A stretch of DNA of 64,000 nt from Lachnospiraceae bacterium (GTDB lineage Bacteria > Bacillota > Clostridia > Lachnospirales > Lachnospiraceae), in contig JAAVZL010000029.1 of assembly GCA_022791635.1 (NCBI GenBank), positions 1-64,000 of the forward strand, written 5' to 3'. The notes beneath the pieces were generated by a model. That model was not told the origin of the DNA. It worked only from the letters and a program-made list of their open reading frames with translations, and searched no databases. The translations under genes were made by a program, and so were the position numbers. Below are positions 42,255 through 50,102 of the stretch, one piece after another; positions within the stretch are counted from its first letter, which is position 1; each line of letters begins with the position of its first letter.

Positions 42255-42641
42255 GTGGTATTAGTGACAGGTGGGGCTTTTCAGGGGAAAAAGGCTTATG
42301 CCATGGAGACCTTTTCCTTGGAGGAAGCTGTGACAGCGGACGGCGCAAGCTGTTTCTGGGATGATATTTATAGGGCGCAAGCCATTCTTCATTTCCATGA
42401 ATATATCCGGCGCTGTCTGGAGGCTGGGAGAGAGGTAGATACGCTTGCGGACCGCCTTTTTCGGCGAAATCCGGAGGCGGTGATTGTGGTTAATGAGCTG
42501 GGAAGCGGCGTGGTTCCGGTGGAGGCCTTTGACCGGCACTATCGGGAAACGACAGGACGCATCTGCTGTGAGCTGGCGAAGAGAGCCAGTGAGGTGCACC
42601 GGGTAGTCTGCGGGATTGGAACGGTGATCAAAAATGGTTGA
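42255..42641 (+). CDS. Short CobU-like protein with altered P-loop
   Basis: A 128-residue protein related to CobU. Its N-terminus VLVTGGAFQGKKAYAME replaces the CobU P-loop GGxxSGKS, losing the Ser/Thr after the lysine, while the C-terminal half (VIVVNELGSGVVPVEAFDRHYRETTGR and VHRVVCGI) is typical of CobU. The middle with the guanylyl-acceptor His region is largely missing. Such a protein may be a regulatory or partly active paralogue, since a full cobU is two genes upstream. GTG start with AGGAGG 7 nt before; it overlaps cobC by 8 nt. Confidence 0.8.
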   Translation: MVLVTGGAFQGKKAYAMETFSLEEAVTADGASCFWDDIYRAQAILHFHEYIRRCLEAGREVDTLADRLFRRNPEAVIVVNELGSGVVPVEAFDRHYRETTGRICCELAKRASEVHRVVCGIGTVIKNG

Positions 42642-43257
42642 GCTGTATTTGATTCGTCACGGAAAAACCTACGGCAATACGCTGGGGCGATATATTGGGA
42701 CCACAGATGAAGCTCTCTGTCCGGAGGGGATTGCAGGCCTTAAGACTGTGCACTATTCGGAGGTGGAGGCTGTTTTTGCAAGTCCTATGAAGCGCTGTGT
42801 GGAGACGGCAGAGCTTCTCTTTTTAGGGATGAGAGTGCAATGCTTCGGGAAGCTTCGGGAGTGTGATTTCGGAGCGTTCGAGAATAAGAATTACCGGGAG
42901 CTTGAGGATCATCCGGCTTATCAGGCCTGGGTGGACAGCGGAGGCACCCTTGCATTTCCCGGGGGAGAGTCTCCGGAGGCCTTTCGAAAGAGATGCAGGG
43001 AGGGCTTTCTGGAGGTCCTGGCGGTGATTCGAAAGAAGCAGTACAAAAGAGCGGCTCTGGTGGTCCATGGAGGGACCATTATGAGCATTCTGGAGGCTTA
43101 TGCAGTTCCCAGAAAGGGATTTTATGACTGGCAGGTAAAGAACGGAGCGGGTTACCGGGCCTGCTGGAATGAGAGGAGCGAGGGAGACGTTGAGCTTTTT
43201 AAGGTGGAACCTGTTGGCGCTGACCGGGGGCTTTGTTCTGGATCAAATCTTCGGTGA
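42634..43257 (+). CDS. cobC: Alpha-ribazole phosphatase (histidine phosphatase family)
   Basis: A 207-residue histidine-phosphatase with the phospho-acceptor His9 in YLIRHGKTYGN, an Arg in FASPMKRCVETAELL, the catalytic acid region ECDFGAFENKNYREL and the second His in LVVHGGTIMS. In a cobalamin cluster this is CobC, which removes the phosphate from alpha-ribazole-5'-P or cobalamin-5'-P. Its end overlaps the start of cbiB. Confidence 0.9.
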   Translation: MVELYLIRHGKTYGNTLGRYIGTTDEALCPEGIAGLKTVHYSEVEAVFASPMKRCVETAELLFLGMRVQCFGKLRECDFGAFENKNYRELEDHPAYQAWVDSGGTLAFPGGESPEAFRKRCREGFLEVLAVIRKKQYKRAALVVHGGTIMSILEAYAVPRKGFYDWQVKNGAGYRACWNERSEGDVELFKVEPVGADRGLCSGSNLR

Positions 43258-44176
43258 TCCCAGGTGGCTATATCATCCGGTGCGGGCCATCGGATGTTTG
43301 ATTTCTTTTTTGGAAAAGGGATTTCGCAAAATTTTTCCTGCGTCAGAGCAAGGAGAGCTCATGGCAGGTATTTTTTTTGCATGGTCTGTCATACTGATAA
43401 CAACAGGGATCCCTTTGCTTTTGTTGCTGCCGGCATGGAGAGTGAATTCCCGGCTTGCCTTTGCCCTCTGTGTGTTCTGGGATTACCAGCTTTTGGCGGC
43501 AAGGTCTTTGAAGACGGAAAGTATGCGGGTGTACGACGCCCTGAGAGAGAAGGACCTGCCTAAAGCCAGGCAGGCGGTCTCCATGATTGTGGGGAGAGAT
43601 ACAGAGCGGCTTGACGAGGAGGGAGTGGCAAAGGCCGCAGTGGAGACAGTGGCGGAGAATACTTCCGACGGGGTCCTTGCGCCCATGCTGTTTCTGGCTC
43701 TCGGGGGACCGGTCCTTGGTTTTTTCTATAAATCTGTCAATACCTTGGATTCCATGGTGGGCTATAAAAATGAGCGCTATCTGTATTTCGGGCGTTTTTC
43801 CGCAAAGCTGGATGATGTGCTGAACTGGATCCCGGCCCGAATGTCCGGGCTGCTGATGGTCTTAGCCAGCCCCCTTTTCGGATTTTCCGGAAAAGCCGCC
43901 TTTCGGATTTATCGAAGAGACAGGCGAAAGCACGCAAGCCCCAACTCCGCCCACACCGAGGCGGCAGCGGCAGGAGCCCTGGGCGTACAGCTTGCCGGCA
44001 ATGCCTGGTATTTTGGAAAGCTTTATGAAAAGCCCTCCATCGGAGATCCCACACGCCCCGTGGAATATGAGGACATCCGGCGGGTAAACCGGCTGATGTA
44101 TGGGACCTCAGCTTTAGCCTTACTTGTCATCTGGGCGTTCTGGCTTTTGTGCGTTACCTTTACCAGGCTTGGATAA
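43169..44176 (+). CDS. cbiB: Adenosylcobinamide-phosphate synthase
   Basis: Integral membrane enzyme joining aminopropanol phosphate (from CobD) to adenosylcobyric acid. Features are FVLDQIFGDPRWLYHPVRAIG at the N-terminus, GRDTERLDEEGVAKAAVETVAENTSDGVLAP in the middle and SPNSAHTEAAAAGALGVQLAG. The ATG at 43169 has no ribosome-binding site and overlaps cobC by 89 nt. TTG at 43214, six bases after AAGGTGG and giving the usual short N-terminus before the first helix, is the more likely true start; TTG 43190 is another option. Length is 335 or 320 residues accordingly. Confidence 0.92.
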   Translation: MRGARETLSFLRWNLLALTGGFVLDQIFGDPRWLYHPVRAIGCLISFLEKGFRKIFPASEQGELMAGIFFAWSVILITTGIPLLLLLPAWRVNSRLAFALCVFWDYQLLAARSLKTESMRVYDALREKDLPKARQAVSMIVGRDTERLDEEGVAKAAVETVAENTSDGVLAPMLFLALGGPVLGFFYKSVNTLDSMVGYKNERYLYFGRFSAKLDDVLNWIPARMSGLLMVLASPLFGFSGKAAFRIYRRDRRKHASPNSAHTEAAAAGALGVQLAGNAWYFGKLYEKPSIGDPTRPVEYEDIRRVNRLMYGTSALALLVIWAFWLLCVTFTRLG

Positions 44177-44232
44177 ATGTATTGCAAATGCTTTCGGGGC
44201 GTGCTAAAATTCACACATTGGAGGGAACATCA

Positions 44233-44760
44233 ATGAAAAAATCCTGCATTCACATCTACTGCGGAGACGGAAAAGGGAAATCCACTGCAGCCATGGGCCT
44301 GGCCCTGCGGGCGGCAGGAAGCGGACAAAAAGTTCTCATAACACAGTTTCTAAAAGACGGAACCACCTCAGAGCTGAATGTTCTAAGACAGCTTCCCAAA
44401 GTACAGGTTCTCACCTGCCCCAAGCAGTTTGGCTTCTTCTGGAATATGACGAACGAGCAGAAGACCGAGGCAAAAGAAGCCTATACGAAGCTGTTTCGAG
44501 AAGCAGTCCAAATTGTCCAAGAAGACAATATCTTCCTGCTGGTCATGGACGAGCTCATAGCCACATACAACCACGGCCTTTTAGACAGAGAAGAAGTGCT
44601 CCAATTTCTGCGAGAAAAGCCTGAGCACCTGGAGATAGTGCTTACCGGCCGGGATCCGTCACCAGAGCTTATAGACCTTGCAGATTATGTATCCGAGATT
44701 CAAAAAAGAAAGCACCCCTTCGACCATGGCCTCCCGGCCCGGAAAGGGATAGAGCTGTAA
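44233..44760 (+). CDS. cobO: Corrinoid adenosyltransferase (CobO/BtuR type)
   Basis: Transfers the adenosyl group from ATP to cob(I)alamin or corrinoid precursors. The 175-residue protein has the reversed P-loop IYCGDGKGKSTAAMGLALRA, LLVMDELIATYNHGLL and LTGRDPSPELIDLADYVSEI. The frame is open from 44149, but GGAGGG fits the ATG at 44233. It is the last gene of the cobalamin operon. No textbook terminator follows, only a composite hairpin repeat. Confidence 0.94.
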   Translation: MKKSCIHIYCGDGKGKSTAAMGLALRAAGSGQKVLITQFLKDGTTSELNVLRQLPKVQVLTCPKQFGFFWNMTNEQKTEAKEAYTKLFREAVQIVQEDNIFLLVMDELIATYNHGLLDREEVLQFLREKPEHLEIVLTGRDPSPELIDLADYVSEIQKRKHPFDHGLPARKGIEL

Positions 44761-44819
44761 GAAAAATCAGGAAACAGAAAAAAGAGAAAGATTTACACTG
44801 CCACAGGCGAGAAAAACGT

Positions 44820-44926
44820 ACCGGCGCAGGGGAGGAGGGCCGCCCCGGTGAGGAGTTATCCTAAGGGGTACCAAGCAAGGCTTGGTGGATTCCTTAGGAT
44901 CTAGGTGGCGGTTCTTGCCCGGAGCC
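44820..44926 (-). repeat. Inverted copy of the 57.6-kb GC-rich repeat, interrupted by a 50-bp hairpin insertion
   Basis: Read on the reverse strand, GGCTCCGGGCAAGAACCGCC... and ...CACCGGGGCGGCCCTCC... to GCGCCGGT match the core of the repeat at 57630-57687. The match is split by 50 extra bases (44854-44903), ending in ATCCTAAGG (44858-44866) and CCTTAGGAT (44892-44900) with an inner CCAAGC/GCTTGG. AGG borders both sides, a possible 3-bp target duplication. The block lies between the convergent cobO and metA. Confidence 0.75.
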
Positions 44927-45005
44927 TGCACAGCCTTTCGGCTCAGTCAAAAACCAAAATCCCTCAAAGCGCCCCTGCAAACACCCTAATGTCTACACAT
45001 CTTTT

Positions 45006-45923
45006 TTACTCCTCGTCCTCCCACCGATAAGGCGTAAGCTGATAAACATAATAATTAATCCAATTCGTATACAGCGTATTCGCATGGGCCCTCCACATAA
45101 GAAGCGGCCTCTTACTGCTGTCATCCCCCTCAAAATAATTCACAGGAAGCTCAATCTCAAGCCCCTTACCCTTATCTCTTAAGTATTCTTTCTCCAACGT
45201 CCTCCGATCATACTCCGGATGCCCAAACACAAAAATCTTCCGCCCCTCCTCAGCCATAGCAATAAACACGCCGGCCTCCTTCGATTCCGCAAGAACCGTC
45301 AGATCCTTACAGCCATGAATCGCCCCTGAGTCCACCGTAGTGTGGCGGGAATGAGGGGCCAGAAACATATCGTCAAAGCCCCGGATCAGGGGCTCTTTTC
45401 GATTCTGAACCCAATGAGGATAGAGCCCGAAAAGCTTCTGGGGCAACAGCTCTTTCTTCAGACCATAGTAATGGTAAAGAGCCGCCTGAGCCCCCCAGCA
45501 GATAAAAAAGGTAGAGGTCACATGAGTCGCAGCCCAGTCCATAATCTCCACCAGCTCCGGCCAGTAGTCCACCTCCTCGAACTCCATCTGCTCCACAGGA
45601 GCCCCGGTAATGATAAGCCCGTCAAAGCGCCGCTTTTTAACCTGACAAAAGGGCTCGTAAAACTTATTGATATGACTCTGAGCCGTATGCTTGGACTCAT
45701 GGGAGCTTACGGTTAAGAAGGTAATGTCAAGCTGCAGAGGCGTATTCGACAGAGAGCGCAAAAGCTGAAGCTCCGTATCCTCCTTTAAGGGCATCAGATT
45801 TAAAATTCCTATTTTCAGCGGCCGGATATCCTGATTCAGAGCTCTCGTCTCATCCATCACAAAGATATTTTCCTTCTCCAGAATCGCCCGAACCGGCAAA
45901 TCACTTTGTACTTTGATTGGCAT
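45006..45923 (-). CDS. metA: Homoserine O-acetyltransferase (MetA family)
   Basis: Activates homoserine for methionine synthesis. The 305-residue MetA has the catalytic Cys142 in FFICWGAQAAL and the His/Glu pair in FGHPEYDR. Position 111 by direct count is Glu (GAPVEQMEFEEVDYW), the residue known to select acetyl-CoA over succinyl-CoA in Bacillus-type MetA proteins, so an acetyltransferase is predicted although such genes are often labelled succinyltransferase. It stands alone on the reverse strand. I see no S-box or T-box in its leader. Confidence 0.93.
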   Translation of the reverse strand: MPIKVQSDLPVRAILEKENIFVMDETRALNQDIRPLKIGILNLMPLKEDTELQLLRSLSNTPLQLDITFLTVSSHESKHTAQSHINKFYEPFCQVKKRRFDGLIITGAPVEQMEFEEVDYWPELVEIMDWAATHVTSTFFICWGAQAALYHYYGLKKELLPQKLFGLYPHWVQNRKEPLIRGFDDMFLAPHSRHTTVDSGAIHGCKDLTVLAESKEAGVFIAMAEEGRKIFVFGHPEYDRRTLEKEYLRDKGKGLEIELPVNYFEGDDSSKRPLLMWRAHANTLYTNWINYYVYQLTPYRWEDEE

Positions 45924-46079
45924 ACATTCACACTCTTTTCTTTCTTATTTAAAATACTTTCCTTAGTGGGCAAGCTTTACTCGTAATCAATAGTTTACCA
46001 CAAATATGAAGGTTGGAAAAGAAGTTTGTTCGCCAATTGTAAATTTTTGAAAAAAAACATAATTTTTTACAAAATTGCT
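45924..46079. other. Divergent intergenic region metA / GH13 gene
   Basis: About 295 bases separate the two start codons. The part before 46080 is AT-rich and must hold the metA promoter on the reverse strand, but no convincing boxes or riboswitch core are visible. The GH13 promoter is annotated separately. Confidence 0.5.
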
Positions 46080-46108
46080 TTGACGTCATGGTGAAGATCA
46101 GTTATAAT
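46080..46108 (+). promoter_or_regulatory. Promoter of the isoamylase-type gene
   Basis: TTGACG (46080-46085), a 17-nt spacer and a perfect TATAAT (46103-46108). The palindrome TGACGTCA overlaps the -35 box. About 110 bases separate it from the start codon. Confidence 0.8.
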
Positions 46109-46218
46109 GCATACTACCGATAATAATGTGTATTTGAAAACAGGTGTCTTCTGCTGAAGGGCAGGACAGGCAGCAGGCGGCGGAACAGAAGAAAACAGTC
46201 AAAAACAGGAGGAACTGC

Positions 46219-48351
46219 TTGAAGTATTATACACAGAAATTTGTACCGGAATACACTATAACCATGACGCCCATGGGGGAGATCGCAGGCTTTCCCGTAC
46301 GACCAGGGCTTTTCGATGTAAACGGGGCCATGGCCCTGCCAAATGGGGTGAGCTTTACCGTGCATACCCATTTTGGAACCTCCTGCGAATTGCTGCTCTA
46401 TTATGAGGGAGAGGAGGAGCCCTATGCGGTGCTGCCCTTCCCGGAGGAATACAAAATCGGCGACGTCTACTCCATGATTGTATTCGGACTTGACATTGAA
46501 AAGTTTGAGTACGCCTATCGGGTGGGTGGACCCTATGCGCCGGAAAAAGGAATGATTTTTAATAAGAAATCCGTGCTCTTGGATCCTTACGCAAGAGTGG
46601 TAACCCGCCAGGGCCGCTGGGGAGAGCGTAGAAGCAGGGGCTACCGGGCCCGGGTGGTAAAGGATATTTTCGATTGGGGCGATATGCCTCAGTCCTCCAA
46701 GGAGCTCAGTGATCTTGTGATCTACGAGCTTCATGTGCGGGGATATACGAAGCACCACTCCTCAGGGGTAAAGCACCCGGGAACCTTTGCCGGTTTAAAG
46801 GAGAAGATCCCCTATTTAAAGGAGCTTGGAATCAATGCAGTGGAACTGATGCCCATCTTTGCCTTTGATGAGACCATGAATTCCAGAGAAAAGGACGGTC
46901 ATAGGCTTTTGGATTACTGGGGCTACAATTCCATTGGTTTTTTTGCGCCCAATACCAACTATATCTCTGCCTATGAGTACAACCGGGAGGGAACAGAGCT
47001 TAAGGAGCTGATTCGGGAGCTCCACAACAATGGGATCGAAGTGATACTGGACGTGGTATTTAATCATACGGCGGAGGGAAATGAGCAGGGTCCCACCTTC
47101 TGCTTTAAGGGCTTTGACAATAAGGTATACTATATGCTGACCCCGGACGGCAATTACTATAATTTCAGCGGCTGCGGCAATACGCTGAACTGCAATCATC
47201 CCATTGTCCACCAGTTGATTCTGGAATGCCTCCGGTACTGGACCGTAAGCTACCGGGTGGACGGCTTCCGCTTTGATTTGGCCAGCATCCTGGGAAGAAA
47301 TGAAGACGGCTCTCCAATCAGCAACCCGCCCTTGCTTAAAAGCCTGGCCTATGATCCGATCCTGAGCAAGGTAAAGCTCATTGCGGAGGCCTGGGATGCA
47401 GGCGGCCTTTATCAGGTAGGCAGCTTTCCTGCCAGCAAGCGGTGGGCAGAGTGGAACGGGAGATATCGGGATGCTCTTCGAAGCTTTATGAAGGGAGAGA
47501 GTCATGCGGCTCGAGAAGCGGCCTGGAGCATAGGCGGCTCGGGAGATCTCTATGGGGATCACAGAGAAGGCTACAAGGAGGAGTATGCGGGATACAATTC
47601 CAGCATCAATTTCTTTACCTGCCATGACGGCTTTTCCCTGTATGATTTGTATGCCTATAATTATAAGCACAATGAAAATAACGGATGGGACAATACGGAC
47701 GGCTCGGACAACAATCGGAGTTGGAACTGCGGAGAGGAAGGGGAGACGGACGATCCGGAGGTTCTAAGCTTGCGGTTCCGCATGATTCGGAATGCCTGCA
47801 CGGTGCTGATGTGCAGCAGAGGAACGCCCATGTTCCTAGCAGGGGATGAGTTTGGCAACACCCAATACGGCAATAATAACAGCTATTGCCACGACAATGA
47901 GATCTCCTGGCTGAACTGGGAGCTTTTGAAAAAAAATCATGAGCTGTTTGAATTCTTTCAATTTATGATTGATTACCGCCATCAGCATCCGGCGATTCGA
48001 AAGATTTTGCCGGGAGCAGTCTGCGGCATGGATCCTATCCATGCCCATGGCATAGACGCAGACCGGACAGAAATTCCGAAGGAAACAAGAACCTTTGGCA
48101 TTAGCTTTGCCGGCTACGACAGAGAGCAGGGGCGGGATGATATAGTGTATATTGCCATCAATGCGTTTTGGGAAAATGTAGACATTACCCTTCCCAGAAT
48201 TTACTGCTCCGGCGCTTGGCATCTTACGGTGAACACCTACGGGGACGGAGAAGGCCGCTATTTCTATCGGAAGGGCGAGGAGGTCCGCATAGAAGGCCGC
48301 TTTGTAATGCGGCCCCGATCCGTGGCAGTTTTTACGGTTCGGGATTTTTAA
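46219..48351 (+). CDS. GH13 isoamylase-type glycogen debranching enzyme
   Basis: A 710-residue alpha-amylase-superfamily enzyme that hydrolyses alpha-1,6 branches (GlgX/pullulanase-like). An N-terminal CBM48-like domain (to about residue 140) is followed by the catalytic barrel: DVVFNHTAEG, nucleophile Asp353 in YRVDGFRFDLAS, acid Glu390 in IAEAWDAGG, and CHDGFS with Asp470. A GTG at 46144 opens the frame, but AGGAGG six bases before TTG 46219 marks the start (protein MKYYTQKFVPEY). No other glycogen genes are adjacent. It is transcribed from the strong promoter at 46080. Confidence 0.92.
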   Translation: MKYYTQKFVPEYTITMTPMGEIAGFPVRPGLFDVNGAMALPNGVSFTVHTHFGTSCELLLYYEGEEEPYAVLPFPEEYKIGDVYSMIVFGLDIEKFEYAYRVGGPYAPEKGMIFNKKSVLLDPYARVVTRQGRWGERRSRGYRARVVKDIFDWGDMPQSSKELSDLVIYELHVRGYTKHHSSGVKHPGTFAGLKEKIPYLKELGINAVELMPIFAFDETMNSREKDGHRLLDYWGYNSIGFFAPNTNYISAYEYNREGTELKELIRELHNNGIEVILDVVFNHTAEGNEQGPTFCFKGFDNKVYYMLTPDGNYYNFSGCGNTLNCNHPIVHQLILECLRYWTVSYRVDGFRFDLASILGRNEDGSPISNPPLLKSLAYDPILSKVKLIAEAWDAGGLYQVGSFPASKRWAEWNGRYRDALRSFMKGESHAAREAAWSIGGSGDLYGDHREGYKEEYAGYNSSINFFTCHDGFSLYDLYAYNYKHNENNGWDNTDGSDNNRSWNCGEEGETDDPEVLSLRFRMIRNACTVLMCSRGTPMFLAGDEFGNTQYGNNNSYCHDNEISWLNWELLKKNHELFEFFQFMIDYRHQHPAIRKILPGAVCGMDPIHAHGIDADRTEIPKETRTFGISFAGYDREQGRDDIVYIAINAFWENVDITLPRIYCSGAWHLTVNTYGDGEGRYFYRKGEEVRIEGRFVMRPRSVAVFTVRDF

Positions 48352-48367
48352 GAGGCAGAAGAAAGAC

Positions 48368-48413
48368 AGGCCGCCGGGTGATTAGATTTTATCAATCACC
48401 CTGGCGGCCTTTA
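48368..48413. terminator. Bidirectional terminator between the GH13 gene and its convergent neighbour
   Basis: AGGCCGCC-GGGTGATT pairs with AATCACC-CTGGCGGCCT, followed by TTTAAA. It lies over the last codons of the reverse-strand gene ending at 48382 and serves the forward GH13 gene. Confidence 0.8.
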
Positions 48414-48798
48414 AAGCCTGCTCAATAATGTGACGCTGCATGGGCTCTATGCTGGCCTCTTCCGGAAGAATGAAGGGCCGTTCATCCAGAAAGGCATTGG
48501 AAAGCTGGTAGACATAATATTCCGCGTCTGGCTGCACCTCGGCCAGAGAGTCTCCCTGAATCCGCATATCCTCCGTATTCGTCTCCTGTCCCAGGCACAT
48601 GGAGGTGAGGGTCTCCAGCATAATGGCAAAATGCTCTTCATCCCAGGCAGATAGGTAGGTACACTTACATAAGCCCTTCGTAAAAAACGGATAGTCCGCA
48701 TAACAGTCCAAAAGTTCCCAGAACCGGGTCCGGTGCCCGGAGTCCTCAAATAGCTTTTCTTCGTCCAGACGAAGAAAAACGCGATCCTTCCAATTCAT
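48382..48798 (-). CDS. Conserved protein of unknown function
   Basis: A 138-residue acidic, soluble protein without signal peptide or membrane segment. It begins MNWKDRVFLRLDEEKLF and has a WELLDCYADYPFFTKGLCKCTYLSAW stretch with three cysteines, then mostly helical sequence. I do not recognise a domain. Codon use and a purine-rich site (GGGGGATATTTT) before the ATG support a real gene. It is convergent with the GH13 gene and divergent from the repeat-D/aldo-keto reductase region. Confidence 0.75.
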   Translation of the reverse strand: MNWKDRVFLRLDEEKLFEDSGHRTRFWELLDCYADYPFFTKGLCKCTYLSAWDEEHFAIMLETLTSMCLGQETNTEDMRIQGDSLAEVQPDAEYYVYQLSNAFLDERPFILPEEASIEPMQRHIIEQALKAARVIDKI

Positions 48799-48867
48799 AA
48801 AATATCCCCCCTGACAGATTGCTTTAACAAAATTTTACTCCAGATAGAAAAAGAATACAAGAAATAT

Positions 48868-48898
48868 TTGACTTAAAGCAGGGTTTAAGAAGTATAAT
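48868..48898 (+). promoter_or_regulatory. Possible promoter ahead of repeat copy D
   Basis: TTGACT (48868-48873) and a perfect TATAAT (48893-48898) with a 19-nt spacer, longer than ideal. It lies 12 bases before the left flank of repeat D, so the repeat would be the 5' end of the transcript. Confidence 0.5.
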
Positions 48899-48910
48899 GA
48901 AGGATATTAC

Positions 48911-49024
48911 GGAACTGGAGACAGTGATATTCTTTTTATACACAAATCGATTTACAGACGCATATTTTTGCGGCTGGAAATTGATTTAGACACAGGTGTA
49001 TAAAAAGAATATTACGGAACTGGA
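48911..49024 (+). repeat. Structured intergenic element, copy D (full length)
   Basis: GGAACTGGAGACAG is followed by a 20-bp outer stem, 48924-48943 with 48996-49015, perfect with one G-U, and then the right flank CGGAACTGGAATA. The inner hairpin has AATCGATTT/AAATTGATT and the core CAG-a-CGCA/TGCG-g-CTG. The 16-bp sequence ATATTACGGAACTGGA occurs at both ends (48904-48919 and 49009-49024). The element runs straight into a truncated aldo/keto reductase gene. Confidence 0.88.
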
Positions 49025-49036
49025 ATAAGAACTGGA

Positions 49037-50017
49037 ATGGACCTGGGAAAGGCTCTTCGGGGACGGAGAGAGAAGTTCATCCTCCAGGCTCATCTTTGCA
49101 GCGTTTGGAAGGATGGGCAGTATAAACGAACCCGGAAGCTTTCGGAGGTAAAGGAAGGATTCGAGGATCAGCTTCGCCGTCTGGAGACGGATCACGTGGA
49201 GATTGGCATGATTCACTATGTGGACTCCCTGGAAGACTGGCACACCGTTGAGGCGGGCGAGGTGATGAGCTATGCTCTTGCATTAAAGGAGCAGGGAACC
49301 ATCGGCTGTATCGGTATGTCCAGCCACAATCCGGAGGCTGCCCTTGCAGCGGTGCAGAGCGGTCTCATAGATGTTCTCATGTTCAGCGTCAATCCCTGCT
49401 ATGATCTGCTGCCGGCCAGCGAGGATGTAGAATCTCTGTGGGATGAGAAAAATTATGAAAAGCCTCTGGTAAATATGGATCCCAAGCGACAGGAGCTCTA
49501 TGAGGTTTGTCAGCGGCAGGGTGTGGGAATCACCGTGATGAAGGCCTTCGGGGGAGGCGATCTTCTAAGTGCAGAGCTTTCCCCTGCAGGAAGGGCATTG
49601 ACTCCTTTTCAGTGCATCCACTATGCCCTCACCCGTCCGGCTGTGGCCTGTGTCATGTCCGGCGCCCGTTCCATGGAGGATTTGACGGTAAGCATTTCCT
49701 ATGAGGATGCCCCCGAGGAGGAAAAGGACTATGCAGCCGCCTTTGCAGCCATGCCGAAAATCAGCTGGCAGGGCCACTGTATGTACTGCGGCCACTGTGC
49801 CCCCTGCCCCAAGGGAATTGATGTGGCCTCTGTGACGAAATTTCTGAATCTGGCAAAGGCACAGGGAAGCGTTCCGGAGACCGTGCGGGAGCATTATGGC
49901 CTTCTCAAGCATCGGGCGTCGGCGTGCATCGCCTGTGGGGCTTGCGAGAAGCGCTGTCCCTTTGGAGTGCCCATTGTGGAGAATATGAAAGAGGCGGCTA
50001 AGGTCTTCGGGGATTAA
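49037..50017 (+). pseudogene. Ferredoxin-type aldo/keto reductase, 5'-truncated
   Basis: The 326-residue frame starts abruptly at MDLGKALRGRREKFILQAHL, which in full-length relatives lies about 60-80 residues in. The missing part holds the first barrel strands and the catalytic Asp and Tyr. The rest is intact: MIHYVDS, IGMSSHNPEAAL, ITVMKAFGGGDLL and two [4Fe-4S] motifs, CMYCGHCAPCPKGI and CIACGACEKRCPFGV. Repeat copy D occupies the place of the lost 5' end, and only a weak site (GGAATAAGAACTGG) precedes the ATG. It may still be translated, but the reductase activity is probably lost. Confidence 0.7.
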
Positions 50018-50102
50018 CGCCAAAGGCAAGGGGGAGAACGAAATTTTTATCAGACACAGAGGGGAATGCATAGGATAGAAAAAAGCAAAGGAAGTAAAAG
50101 CA

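Noticed and set aside
45924..46079. S-box (SAM) riboswitch upstream of metA
   Set aside because: On the reverse strand I find none of the conserved S-box core or a terminator hairpin in the roughly 150 bases before metA.
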